From contig WFQQ01000067.1 of assembly GCA_015486965.1 (NCBI GenBank), positions 1 to 45,757 on the forward strand: a stretch of DNA of 45,757 bases, in the 5' to 3' direction. Under the pieces are notes generated by a model. It ran no database searches and was not told where the DNA came from. It was given only the letters and a program-made list of their open reading frames with translations. The position numbers and the translations under genes were made by a program. This document shows, one piece after another, positions 11,067 to 20,556 of this stretch (within the stretch, counting starts at the first letter, position 1; every line of letters starts with the position of its first letter). The stretch is from Desulfurellaceae bacterium. Its GTDB lineage: Bacteria > Campylobacterota_A > Desulfurellia > Desulfurellales > Hippeaceae.

Positions 11067-11875
11067 CTGTTGTGCATCCAGAAATATTTGTGCGGTTCTT
11101 TCCTTATCCACTCCTCAAACCTACTATACACCTTTTTCATAATTTCTTCTACATCCTCTTTAAAACTTTTGCTCGGGTCGGGCAGGATTGGTTCTTCTAT
11201 AACAACTTCATAACCCCTACCGTTCTCTTTCATATATGCAGGTAAAATAGGCACCCCGAGCCTGTGGGAAAACACCGCTATCCCCTCGTTGACCCTTGCT
11301 TTTCTACCAAAAAAATCGAGCTTAAAGGTGTTATCACTTGAAGCCTGGTCAACCAAAACACCCAAAACCCCACCACCTCTCAAAAGCTCTATAAATTTAA
11401 AAGCACTTAACCTTTTGGACAAAATTTTATTACCACAGGATGAGCGAACCTCATTAACCAACCTATCAACACTTCTATTATCCAGAGGCCTGACCATAAC
11501 ATAGATAGGCTCATGGAGAAAGGCAAATGCACATACCATCATCTCCCAATTACCAAAGTGTGCGGTGGTAAAAATAACTCCCTTACCAAGAGATTTTGCA
11601 AAACGGTAATTCTCTATACCGGTGATTTTTACATGCCTCTCAACAAAGCTCCTATCCCCTAAATACTTTATGTTCACTGCCAGCATCCTGGCAAAATAGA
11701 GATAGGTTTTAAAGGCTGTCCTTTTCCAATCTCCTCCGATGGCAAATTTAATATTCTCTTCAGCCAACCTTCTTCTCTTTGGAAGAGCAATATATACAGC
11801 AACTAAAGATGAGGATGTAATCAGATTTAAAATGGGAAGGGGTAAACTTCTTAAAGCTTTAAATAAAAACTTCAT
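11057..11875 (-). CDS. Lysophospholipid/lipid A biosynthesis acyltransferase (LpxL/HtrB family)
   Basis: TTAHFGNWEMM, GVLGVLVDQASS, ARVNEGIAVFSHRLGVPILPAYM, MHNRWK. Confidence 0.9.
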   Translation of the reverse strand: MKFLFKALRSLPLPILNLITSSSLVAVYIALPKRRRLAEENIKFAIGGDWKRTAFKTYLYFARMLAVNIKYLGDRSFVERHVKITGIENYRFAKSLGKGVIFTTAHFGNWEMMVCAFAFLHEPIYVMVRPLDNRSVDRLVNEVRSSCGNKILSKRLSAFKFIELLRGGGVLGVLVDQASSDNTFKLDFFGRKARVNEGIAVFSHRLGVPILPAYMKENGRGYEVVIEEPILPDPSKSFKEDVEEIMKKVYSRFEEWIRKEPHKYFWMHNRWK

Positions 11876-12927
11876 TTTGAAAGCAAGCTACTGTAAATCT
11901 CCTCAAGCTTATCCACCTTTTTCTCAATGGTTAAGTTCTCCTTGGCAAACCTGTATGCCCTTTCTGCCATCTCCTCTCTTTTATCGTAGTTATACACGGT
12001 AAGCATTAAGCCTTTCAACGAATCAACATTCGGCTCACAAACAAATCCCCGGCCATCATCAAGAAGCTCAGGCACGCCACCCACATTAGTCCCAGCCACA
12101 ACAGTTTTAGAAAAAAAAGCCTCAACGGCAACATTGGGAAAACTCTCACCCTCCTTGGATGGAATGACAAGGCAATCAAATCCCTTTATAATCTTGGGAG
12201 CATCGTCTCTAAACCCAAATGCCCTAACCCTATCCCCAACTCCAAGCTCCCTTGCTCTATCTTCCAACAACTCTGTATTTTTCCCCACAAAAACAAGCAT
12301 AACATTGCCTCTGTTCTTTATGCCTGCGAACGCCTCAAGGAGCATATCCTGACCTTTCCATTTTGAATAGTTACCAACAACACCAAACACAAACCTACCT
12401 TCAAACCCAAACTTATGCCTTATTTCATCCCTATTGTATCCAGAGACCCTGTTTTCATCAATAGCAGAGTAAACTACAACTATCTTTTTCCTGCTCACAA
12501 AAGATTTAACAAGCCTCTCCTTAACCACATTTGAGTTGGCAACAAAGAGATTAACTCTGGGGTTTAAGTACTTAAAGGGGTTTTTTGCAGGAAATATCAC
12601 ACCCCTTTGAACAACCAACCTCTCCCTTTTTCTAAACATCAAAGATAGAAGGCCTATTGTATGCCCTTTGGAGTGGTGAGTATGAACAATATCAACACGG
12701 TGTTTTTCTAAAAAAGAGCTGACACACTTTGCAGACTGAATAAACCTCTCATTGTCAATAAAAACAAACTCAACACCAAAATCCTTGAGCTTTTCGTGAA
12801 CAGGTGAGCCCTTAACACATGCAAGGTAAACCTTATGCCCCCTTTTTTTCAGTTCAAGTGTATTTAAAATGGTTTGGTTAACCCCGCCAGAAAAGTTTGT
12901 AGCAGGCTCTATATTAAGAATTACCAT
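11872..12927 (-). CDS. Glycosyltransferase family 4 (GT-B) protein
   Basis: ATNFSGGVNQTILNTLELKKRGHKVYLAC, IVHTHHSKGHTIGL, VGNYSKWKGQDMLLEAFA, IPSKEGESFPNVAVEAFFSKTVVAGTNVGGVPELL. Confidence 0.92.
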   Translation of the reverse strand: MVILNIEPATNFSGGVNQTILNTLELKKRGHKVYLACVKGSPVHEKLKDFGVEFVFIDNERFIQSAKCVSSFLEKHRVDIVHTHHSKGHTIGLLSLMFRKRERLVVQRGVIFPAKNPFKYLNPRVNLFVANSNVVKERLVKSFVSRKKIVVVYSAIDENRVSGYNRDEIRHKFGFEGRFVFGVVGNYSKWKGQDMLLEAFAGIKNRGNVMLVFVGKNTELLEDRARELGVGDRVRAFGFRDDAPKIIKGFDCLVIPSKEGESFPNVAVEAFFSKTVVAGTNVGGVPELLDDGRGFVCEPNVDSLKGLMLTVYNYDKREEMAERAYRFAKENLTIEKKVDKLEEIYSSLLSK

Positions 12928-13420
12928 GTATTTTAAAAAGTCGCTCTAAGAAAAGGGCAATTCCCTCAAAATCATCTATCCTCAAGGTTGGAACATCAGC
13001 ATTAATATCTCTGTCTGTAACGATAAGGATAATATTTTTTATACCCTTCCTAAATAGATAATCACCACCAACACCACTCCTGTGCACTTCCACTTTGGGT
13101 AAATCCTCAAGCTTATAGCCCTCAACAAATACAATATCACAATCATCAAACAGCTTCTTAATCTCGTCCAGAGGCAATTCACTATCCCTATCCTCAACAA
13201 GTGCGAGCTTACTCTTGGATGATAAAACCACACGCTTTGCTCCTGAATGTTTCATTCTGTATGAGTCTTTACCCGGATAGTCTATCTCAAAGTTGTGGGC
13301 ATCGTGCTTGACCGCCCCCACCCTATAACCCTTTGAAGAAAACCTCTCTATCAATTTCTCGATTAAAGTGGTTTTACCACTACCAGAATACCCAACAAAA
13401 CCTATGAAAAGCGTCTTCAT
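12914..13420 (-). CDS. mobB: Molybdopterin-guanine dinucleotide biosynthesis protein B
   Basis: FIGFVGYSGSGKTTLIEKLIERFSSKGYRVGAVKHDAHNFEIDYPGKDSYRMKHSGA. Confidence 0.94.
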   Translation of the reverse strand: MKTLFIGFVGYSGSGKTTLIEKLIERFSSKGYRVGAVKHDAHNFEIDYPGKDSYRMKHSGAKRVVLSSKSKLALVEDRDSELPLDEIKKLFDDCDIVFVEGYKLEDLPKVEVHRSGVGGDYLFRKGIKNIILIVTDRDINADVPTLRIDDFEGIALFLERLFKIHGNS

Positions 13421-14817
13421 CTCTTAACAAGCTCACATACAAACTCATAAACCCTTATAAATGACTCTATATTGAGTTTCTCATCGGGCGAGTGTATCCC
13501 TTCCATATCAGGTCCAATGGAGAGCATATCAGCACTGTCAAGTTTAGAAGCAAATATACCACATTCAAGACCAGCGTGAATAACCTTAGTCCTGGGTTCC
13601 CTGCTAAACATTTCAAAATATAGACTCTTTGCATCCTCAACCAATTCAGAGTTTTCATCAGGCGTCCAGGCAGGATACCTGCTGTGTCTGTTCACGCTAC
13701 ATCCAAAATCATTCGCTATGTCCTCAATAATTAAACAAATTTTATCGAGTCCATCCTCTGTTAAGCTTCTCTGGTTTGTTGAAAGGTTAAATTTGTCAAT
13801 GTCAAGGTTAACGATAGCCAAATTATTAGAGATTTTGGGTGTCTCGCTGTCATACATTTCGTAAACACCGTGGGGGAGCTTATTTATTAAATCAACAATC
13901 TTTCCGAAACTCTCCCTATCAACAGCATCCATAGAAGCCTCTTCATCCTTTATTTCAATATTTATACTATCCTCTCCCGTGAACAAAGCCCGTGCATAGT
14001 TTTCAACCTTCTTTGCCACTTCAACAATTTCATTGGGAGAATCTGTATAAACAACTGCCCTCGCAAAATCGGGTATGGCGTTTCTTGCTTTACCACCGCT
14101 AAAATGAACAAGCTCAACGGAACTAAACGACCTGTACAAAACCTCATTGAGCAATTTTACTGCATTAGCCCTGTTGCTGTTTATCTCTGTACCAGAGTGT
14201 CCACCTTTCAAGCCAGAAACAGTTATGGAAAGAGGCCTACTGAATCTCCTTGTTTGCCTTCTCAAGGGAAGTGAAATATCGATATCCTCTCCACCTGCAC
14301 AGCCTACAACAAACACACCCTCTTTCTCTGAATCTATGTTTATCAGCCGCTTTGACTTTATGAAGTTCCTCTCAAGATGCGATGCTCCCACAAGTCCTAT
14401 CTCTTCATCTGCCGTAAATACAAGTTCAAGTTCAGGATGCTCTTTGGTTTCATCTTCAGATAAAGCCATTGCAATGGCAATGGCAACACCATCGTCAGCA
14501 CCAAGAGTGGTTCCTTTAGCCTTAAGCCATCCATTCTCTTCATAAATATCTATAGGGTCTTTTGAAAAATCGTGCTCTACACCTTCAGCCCTCACACAGA
14601 CCATGTCCATGTGGCCTTGAAGAGCATAGGAGCCTCTGTTCTCATATCCATCTGTAGCAGGCACTTTAACAATAACATTACCGTATGAGTCCCTTTTACA
14701 CCTAAAACCATTATTAGAAGCCCAATCGCATATCCACTCTGCTATTCTTTCACAGTGTCTGGAGCACCTGGGAATCCTGGAAATTTCCTTAAAAATTTCT
14801 ACAACTCTATGGCTCAT
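13417..14817 (-). CDS. pepD: Aminoacyl-histidine dipeptidase (PepD-type M20 peptidase)
   Basis: GHMDMVCVRAEGVEHDFSKDPI, GTTLGADDGVAIAIAMAL, FTADEEIGLVGA, IHAGLECGIFASK, IGPDMEGIHSPDEKL. Confidence 0.93.
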   Translation of the reverse strand: MSHRVVEIFKEISRIPRCSRHCERIAEWICDWASNNGFRCKRDSYGNVIVKVPATDGYENRGSYALQGHMDMVCVRAEGVEHDFSKDPIDIYEENGWLKAKGTTLGADDGVAIAIAMALSEDETKEHPELELVFTADEEIGLVGASHLERNFIKSKRLINIDSEKEGVFVVGCAGGEDIDISLPLRRQTRRFSRPLSITVSGLKGGHSGTEINSNRANAVKLLNEVLYRSFSSVELVHFSGGKARNAIPDFARAVVYTDSPNEIVEVAKKVENYARALFTGEDSINIEIKDEEASMDAVDRESFGKIVDLINKLPHGVYEMYDSETPKISNNLAIVNLDIDKFNLSTNQRSLTEDGLDKICLIIEDIANDFGCSVNRHSRYPAWTPDENSELVEDAKSLYFEMFSREPRTKVIHAGLECGIFASKLDSADMLSIGPDMEGIHSPDEKLNIESFIRVYEFVCELVKR

Positions 14818-16916
14818 ATCAGCAACTCCTCAATCTCCTTTTTAGCCTGCTTGCATTCATACATCATATCCTCTGCGGTCTTGCCCGGCATAAACTCAGA
14901 GAATGAAACATAGTAATCTATAACCCTTTTCCAGCTCTCAAGACCCATCTCCTCTTTCTCAAGCCTTTCAACCACACTATCTTTCACAAGTTTTTTAATG
15001 AAATATACAAATAAACCCGCCTCTGTGCTCCCCTCATAAACAAAATAGAAAGCATCTGGCTCTGTCCTTGCAAGAAGCTCAACACCCTCTACTTTCTTTA
15101 AAGCCTCGGCTGTAAAGAGTATAACCTTATCTCCTACCTCCATAGAATACCTGTGGTTTATCATAGAAAGGTTCTTTATATCAAAGTAAAACATAACAAA
15201 ACGCCTATACTGTGCAATAATCTTTTGCACCTCTTCCAAAAACTTCCTTCTGTTCAACAGTCCTGTCATATAATCTTTATCAAACATTGCCCTTCTAATC
15301 AAATCAATCTCTTCGGGTAAAAAGTTTCTATGCTCAAACGAGTTTTTCAAAAATGTGTAAGACTCACCTAAAACCTCCATCGACCTTCCCACTATGCTCT
15401 GATCCAGCTCTTCTTCCATATCAGCAATAAACCCTAAAGCATCATCTAAAGAGAGTCTCTTTCTGTAAGGTCTGTCTGTGGTGATGGCATCGAACACATC
15501 TGCTATGGCAAGAATCCTTGCTCGTAATGGTATATCTTCGCACTTTAGCCCCTTCGGATATCCACTACCATCACACCGCTCGTGATGAAACCGAACACAA
15601 TCTCTCACATCCCTTAAGCTCTCTATATCCTTAATAATCTGATAGGAAAACTCGGCATGGTACTTCACTACCTCAAACTCATAAGGGGTAAGTTTTCCCG
15701 GTTTCATTAGTATGCTATCTGGAATACCTATCTTCCCTATATCATGCAACAGCCCGGCAATATAACACCTCTTCTGCTCATCCATAGGTTTTCCCAAAGC
15801 TTCGGCTATTCTTTTGGCATAGTATGCAACCCTCAAAGAGTGCCCTTTTGTATATACATCCCTCGCCTCAATCAAATGGATAAAAGACTCAAGAAAACTC
15901 TCCTCCACATCGATAAGTTTGCTGTTTACCAAAGAGAGATTTTTTGCTGCAAGAAGCATAAATGTTAAATGGGTTGCACAATTCTGAAGGGCAAGTCTAT
16001 AGTCATCATCAATATCGATTTTCCTGTTGTATCCAAAGCCAACAACAACTTTAATCTCCCTGTTATATTTAACAGGAACAAAGAGAGCCGATTTAATCCC
16101 TGCCTCCTTAGAAACAAAGGAGGGCTCTATTCCCCACTCCTTAAGCATTTCAAAGCTCAAGATTCTTCCTATGGATTTCTCCCAAATCTTGTAGTGCTCT
16201 AAGCCTTTTACCTCACCCGTTAATCTCGTATAAAAGTTCTCTATGATTTTATCTCTATCCTTAATTAGAACTGCAAATATATTCTCCTCTGGAAACACAA
16301 AGCCAACCAGGGAAGCGTCTGTTATCTCAACAATATTCCTCAAATACTCAACCACCCACCTTTTTAGACTCCCTCTATCAAAGAAATCGGGGAGTTTCCT
16401 TGAATAAAAGAACTCAAACTCCTTTACCATCAAAGTAAGTACTTTCTCTGAAGACTCGGTTTTTTTCCTGTAATAGAGAACAAAGGATATAATCTTGGAA
16501 AGCGCTTCAAGAACATCTACATCACTATCTTTTATCTCTCGTTCCGACACAGAAATAATCTGGAGAGCACCAAAAACCTTACCATCAAACATTACAGGAA
16601 CACTTGCAACCCTTTTTATGCCTTTGTCCAACCAATATTGTTGGGCAAATCTGTAGTTTGAGTAATCGTTTATTATGATAGGTTTTCTGGAGTGGACTGT
16701 GGTGAAAGCTAAAGAACTCTCGATTTCATATTCTGGAGGGTCGTAATCTTCAGAATTAAAACATCTAATACTATCTTCGTGCAAAAGCTCAGCAAAGAAA
16801 ACACCGTCAACTTTGAGAAACTTTTTAATTTTCTTTAGTATGTAGCTCCACCCTCTTTTTAAATCCTCCCCATTATGAAGGTCATTAATTATCTCTAATA
16901 GTTCGCTTTGTATCAT
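14814..16916 (-). CDS. GAF-GAF-HD-GYP protein with a degenerate C-terminal GGDEF-like domain
   Basis: GAF-like N-terminal segments; ARDVYTKGHSLRVAYYAKRIAE, GLLHDIGKIGIPD, FHHERCDGSGYPKGL, ILAIADVFDAITTDRPYR; C-terminal DYMTGLLNRRKFLEEV with EPDAF in place of GGDEF. Confidence 0.92.
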   Translation of the reverse strand: MIQSELLEIINDLHNGEDLKRGWSYILKKIKKFLKVDGVFFAELLHEDSIRCFNSEDYDPPEYEIESSLAFTTVHSRKPIIINDYSNYRFAQQYWLDKGIKRVASVPVMFDGKVFGALQIISVSEREIKDSDVDVLEALSKIISFVLYYRKKTESSEKVLTLMVKEFEFFYSRKLPDFFDRGSLKRWVVEYLRNIVEITDASLVGFVFPEENIFAVLIKDRDKIIENFYTRLTGEVKGLEHYKIWEKSIGRILSFEMLKEWGIEPSFVSKEAGIKSALFVPVKYNREIKVVVGFGYNRKIDIDDDYRLALQNCATHLTFMLLAAKNLSLVNSKLIDVEESFLESFIHLIEARDVYTKGHSLRVAYYAKRIAEALGKPMDEQKRCYIAGLLHDIGKIGIPDSILMKPGKLTPYEFEVVKYHAEFSYQIIKDIESLRDVRDCVRFHHERCDGSGYPKGLKCEDIPLRARILAIADVFDAITTDRPYRKRLSLDDALGFIADMEEELDQSIVGRSMEVLGESYTFLKNSFEHRNFLPEEIDLIRRAMFDKDYMTGLLNRRKFLEEVQKIIAQYRRFVMFYFDIKNLSMINHRYSMEVGDKVILFTAEALKKVEGVELLARTEPDAFYFVYEGSTEAGLFVYFIKKLVKDSVVERLEKEEMGLESWKRVIDYYVSFSEFMPGKTAEDMMYECKQAKKEIEELLI

Positions 16917-18278
16917 CTACTCGCTTTCATAGAAAGCCCTGTAAGCTTTAAAGGTCTCAAACAGATCCAGCTTTGAAGCTATCTCAAACGGTGAGTGCAT
17001 AGAAATAAGAGCGGGTCCACAGTCCACAACATCCATATTCCAGGCAGCCAGGTATTTTGCTATTGTTCCCCCGCCACCTTCATCAACCTTGCCAAGCTCG
17101 CCTATCTGCCACTTAACACCAGCATCGTTGAAAATTCTTCTTATTTTCCCCACAAACTCTGCAGAGGCATCATTAGCCATATATTTACCACCATGCCCAG
17201 TGAATTTCGTGAGGACAACCCCATGATTCAGGTAGCTTGCGTTATCCTTCTCGTGCACCTCTTTGTACATGGGATTTAAAGCTCCATTGACATCTGCACT
17301 GAGCACCTCTGATTTTTTCAAAAATTCGCTCACGCTAATAAAATCCAGAGATTCACCTTTCCTTTTCAGTATCTCCACAACTACATCGAGTAAAAACCTC
17401 GATTTTGCCCCAGTATTTCCGTCTGAGCCAATCTCCTCTTTGTCAACCATTAAGGCAACAATAGTCCTTTTAGAATCGGCCTCAAAGAAAGCCTCTTTGG
17501 AGCAAAATGCACATATTCTATCGTCATGCCCGTATGCTGCAATTAAACCTCTATCAAACCCAACATCTTTGGGTTCCATGGCTGGAACAACGGTTATCTC
17601 GGCAGATATAAAGTCTTCCTCAATAATTCCGTATCTCTCGTTTAACATCTTTAGAACATTCAACTTTACAGCTTCCTTCTCATCACTATTTAAAGGAGTA
17701 CTGCCCATAATAAGGTTCATCTTTTCGGCTTCAAGCGCCTCTTTAACCTTCTTTTCATCCTGAATTTTATGGGAGAGGTGTGGGAGAAGGTCTGGTATAA
17801 CAAATACTGGGTCTTGCTCATCCTCACCTATATTTACTTGTATAACATCACCATTCCCTTTAACTATTACACCGTGCAACGCAAGTGGAATATTAAACCA
17901 CTGATACTTCTTTATGCCTCCGTAGTAGTGTGTGTGTAAAAGGGCAAGCTCTTCATCTTCAAATAGAGGGTTCTGCTTCAGGTCAATCCTTGGTGCATCT
18001 ATGTGGCTTGCTATTAGTTTCATGCCATCGCCTTCACCCAGCCTTACGAGTGCAATACACTTACCCCTATTTACAACAAAAAAGTCTCCATCCTTCGCTC
18101 TGTCTTTGAACTCCTCTCTAACGAAATCTACTGTCTCCCTCTCTGTTTTACACTTGCCTATAAACTGCTTATAGGTTTCGGCAAAATTGAATATCGTATC
18201 TCTTTCTGCCTGCAACCATCCATTTTTATTTTCATAAATTAGCTTGTCCTTAAGCTCTTTTATCTCTTCCTTTTTCAT
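16917..18278 (-). CDS. apeB: M18 family aspartyl aminopeptidase-like protein
   Basis: KLIASHIDAPRIDLKQNPLFEDEELALLHTHYYGGIKKYQW, AAYGHDDRICAF, VDKEEIGSDGNTGAKS, GGGGTIAKYLA. Confidence 0.88.
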   Translation of the reverse strand: MKKEEIKELKDKLIYENKNGWLQAERDTIFNFAETYKQFIGKCKTERETVDFVREEFKDRAKDGDFFVVNRGKCIALVRLGEGDGMKLIASHIDAPRIDLKQNPLFEDEELALLHTHYYGGIKKYQWFNIPLALHGVIVKGNGDVIQVNIGEDEQDPVFVIPDLLPHLSHKIQDEKKVKEALEAEKMNLIMGSTPLNSDEKEAVKLNVLKMLNERYGIIEEDFISAEITVVPAMEPKDVGFDRGLIAAYGHDDRICAFCSKEAFFEADSKRTIVALMVDKEEIGSDGNTGAKSRFLLDVVVEILKRKGESLDFISVSEFLKKSEVLSADVNGALNPMYKEVHEKDNASYLNHGVVLTKFTGHGGKYMANDASAEFVGKIRRIFNDAGVKWQIGELGKVDEGGGGTIAKYLAAWNMDVVDCGPALISMHSPFEIASKLDLFETFKAYRAFYESE

Positions 18279-20008
18279 CTCCTAACCTCCTCAAGCTCCC
18301 TGTAAAGTTTATCTCTCAGCTCTTTCACTCTATCCAGAACGCTATTTTTATCTATTTTCTCTTTATTCCTATCTCGACGGAGAGATAGCTCGACCTTTCC
18401 TTCCTCAAAAGATTTTTTACCAACGATTACCCTGATGGGTATGCCTATTAAATCCATATCGTTTAACTTAACTCCCGCTCGCTCATCCCTGTCATCGTAT
18501 AAAACATCCAAACCCTCTTTTTCAAAAAGCTCATACAGACTATCGCAGTAGTTTCTAATCTCTTCACTTCTTGTATCGAGACTAACAATCTCTATCTCAA
18601 ATGGAGCAATGGAAATAGGCCAGATAATCCCGAACTCATCGTGGTTCTGCTCTATTGCAGCCTGAGCTGTTCTACCTATTCCAATACCATAACAACCCAT
18701 ATAAAACGGCACGGCTCTTCCATTTTCATCCAAAAAAACTGCATTCATTGCTTTAGAGTACTTCTGACCAAGCTTGAAAATATGTCCAACCTCGATGCCC
18801 CTCATCTTTTTCAGTCTCCCCTTCTTGCATTTGGGGCAAATCTCACCCTCTTTGACCATCCTCAAATCGGCAAGCTCACACTCAAAATCCCGACCATATT
18901 TAGCACCAACAAGGTGAAAACCGTGCTCATTAGCTCCAACCACAAGATTATTCCTTTTTGTTATTCTATAATCACATAATACCTTTACATCTCTATTGGG
19001 AAAGTTCACAGGTCCTATATACCCTTTCTCGAGCCCCAAATTCTCAAGCTCCTCATCCGAAACCATCTCAATCTCTATAGAGCCTGTCGCCCTCATCGCT
19101 TTAATCAGATTCAGCTCATCATCACCCTCAACAAAGAAGCAAAAATAGTTCCCTTCATCGTTTCTATAAACGAGAGCCTTAGCCGAGAATTTAGGATCGG
19201 CTCCCAGGAACTCACAAACATCGCTTATTGTTTCCTTACCGGGCGTTGCAACCTTTTTAAGCTCCATCTCTTCACCGGGTTCATCCTCTGTTATACTTGT
19301 TGCCCTCTCAACATTGGATGCATAATCACATCTATCGCAAACAACTATTTCGTCCTCTCCCGTTTTACTTAAAACCATAAACTCTTCAGAATCCTTTCCA
19401 CCAATTGACCCTGTGTCTGCCTCAACACTTCTAAAGTTCAAGCCACACCGCCTGAAAATGTTGTTATAGGCATCTCTCATCTTCTGATAACTCAAATCCA
19501 TTCCCTGTTCATCTTTATCAAAGCTATAGGCATCCTTCATTATAAACTCTCTACCGCGCATCAAACCAAACCTTGGCCTGAGCTCATCCCTGAACTTGGT
19601 CTGAATTTGATAGAGGTTCACGGGAAGCTGCTTATAGCCTTTAATAAATTTTCTTACGATGTCCGTAACCACCTCTTCGTGGGTTGGGCCAAAAACAAAG
19701 TCTCTACCGCCCCTGTCTTTTATCCTTAAAAGCTCTTTGCCGTACTCATGCCACCTTCCAGACTCTTTCCACAACTCTGCAGGCTGGATAGCTGCCATCA
19801 AAATCTCTATGGCTCCAGCCCTATCCATCTCCTCCCTTACAATTTGGGACACCTTCTTTATAACCTTGAGTCCCAGAGGCAGGTAGTTATAAATCCCGCT
19901 TGCAAGTTTAACCATAAAACCGCCCCTGAGCAGCAGATTGTGGCTAACTATAGTTGCCTCTTTTTGTTCTTCCTTTAATGTATAGATAAAGCTCCTTGAG
20001 TATCTCAT
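18275..20008 (-). CDS. proS: Prolyl-tRNA synthetase (bacterial type)
   Basis: MRYSRSFIYTLKEEQKEATIVSHNLLLRGGFMVKLASGIYNYLPLGLKV, GPTHEEVVTD, RFGLMRGREFIMKDAYSFD, insertion domain, GCYGIGIGRT. Confidence 0.97.
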   Translation of the reverse strand: MRYSRSFIYTLKEEQKEATIVSHNLLLRGGFMVKLASGIYNYLPLGLKVIKKVSQIVREEMDRAGAIEILMAAIQPAELWKESGRWHEYGKELLRIKDRGGRDFVFGPTHEEVVTDIVRKFIKGYKQLPVNLYQIQTKFRDELRPRFGLMRGREFIMKDAYSFDKDEQGMDLSYQKMRDAYNNIFRRCGLNFRSVEADTGSIGGKDSEEFMVLSKTGEDEIVVCDRCDYASNVERATSITEDEPGEEMELKKVATPGKETISDVCEFLGADPKFSAKALVYRNDEGNYFCFFVEGDDELNLIKAMRATGSIEIEMVSDEELENLGLEKGYIGPVNFPNRDVKVLCDYRITKRNNLVVGANEHGFHLVGAKYGRDFECELADLRMVKEGEICPKCKKGRLKKMRGIEVGHIFKLGQKYSKAMNAVFLDENGRAVPFYMGCYGIGIGRTAQAAIEQNHDEFGIIWPISIAPFEIEIVSLDTRSEEIRNYCDSLYELFEKEGLDVLYDDRDERAGVKLNDMDLIGIPIRVIVGKKSFEEGKVELSLRRDRNKEKIDKNSVLDRVKELRDKLYRELEEVRR

Positions 20009-20016
20009 AAAACCCC

Positions 20017-20442
20017 CTATCTTCTTCTAATCTTTCTCTCCCGCTCTGGTGTGTACAGTATAGTCAAGGTTCTGATTACGATGATGGCTATCATAACAAA
20101 GGAGTAAGCTAAAGCCATTTTAAACTCTAATTTATGGTAAAATGTGGAAATCATAACCTCCCTCAACACAAAGACCAGCGCTGCATCTGTTATGTATGAG
20201 AGTTTAATCCTCTCAAAGTCAAAGTAAGACATGGCACCCCTGAAGAACTCAATTAATACAAACAGGTTCAGAACCTCCTCAACCGATTTTGACATGCTTT
20301 CGTTTGAGGGTGGGAAGTGGATGATTATGTCTTTTAGCTCCCATACAAGTTTCATCAAATATATTATTATTATAACAAGGATTAAGACCGATAGCATATA
20401 GAGAATAAAGTCCATAGCCTTCTTAACAATGTCAACCTTCAT
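20017..20442 (-). CDS. PsiE-like (phosphate-starvation-inducible) membrane protein
   Basis: Four hydrophobic segments; FVLIEFFRGAMSYFDFERIKLSYITDAALVFVLREVMISTF resembles PsiE family. Start placed at internal ATG 20442 because a promoter-like element overlaps the track start 20478. Confidence 0.7.
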   Translation of the reverse strand: MKVDIVKKAMDFILYMLSVLILVIIIIYLMKLVWELKDIIIHFPPSNESMSKSVEEVLNLFVLIEFFRGAMSYFDFERIKLSYITDAALVFVLREVMISTFYHKLEFKMALAYSFVMIAIIVIRTLTILYTPERERKIRRR

Positions 20443-20449
20443 CACCGTG

Positions 20450-20478
20450 AGGATATATAAAAATGTTTTATTGGTCAA
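20450..20478 (-). promoter_or_regulatory. Sigma70-like promoter candidate for the psiE-proS-... run
   Basis: Minus strand TTGACC (20478-20473), 17-nt spacer, TATCCT (20455-20450). Confidence 0.4.
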
Positions 20479-20500
20479 GGAGTTAAACTTGACAAAAACA

Positions 20501-20528
20501 TGGACAGAACACTAAGGTTTCGTATAAT
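20501..20528 (+). promoter_or_regulatory. Sigma70-like promoter for mqnD
   Basis: TGGACA (20501-20506), 16-nt spacer, perfect TATAAT (20523-20528), followed by GAGGAGG and ATG 20557. Confidence 0.65.
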
Positions 20529-20556
20529 GAAACAAGTTTTTTCGAGGAGGTTTCCG

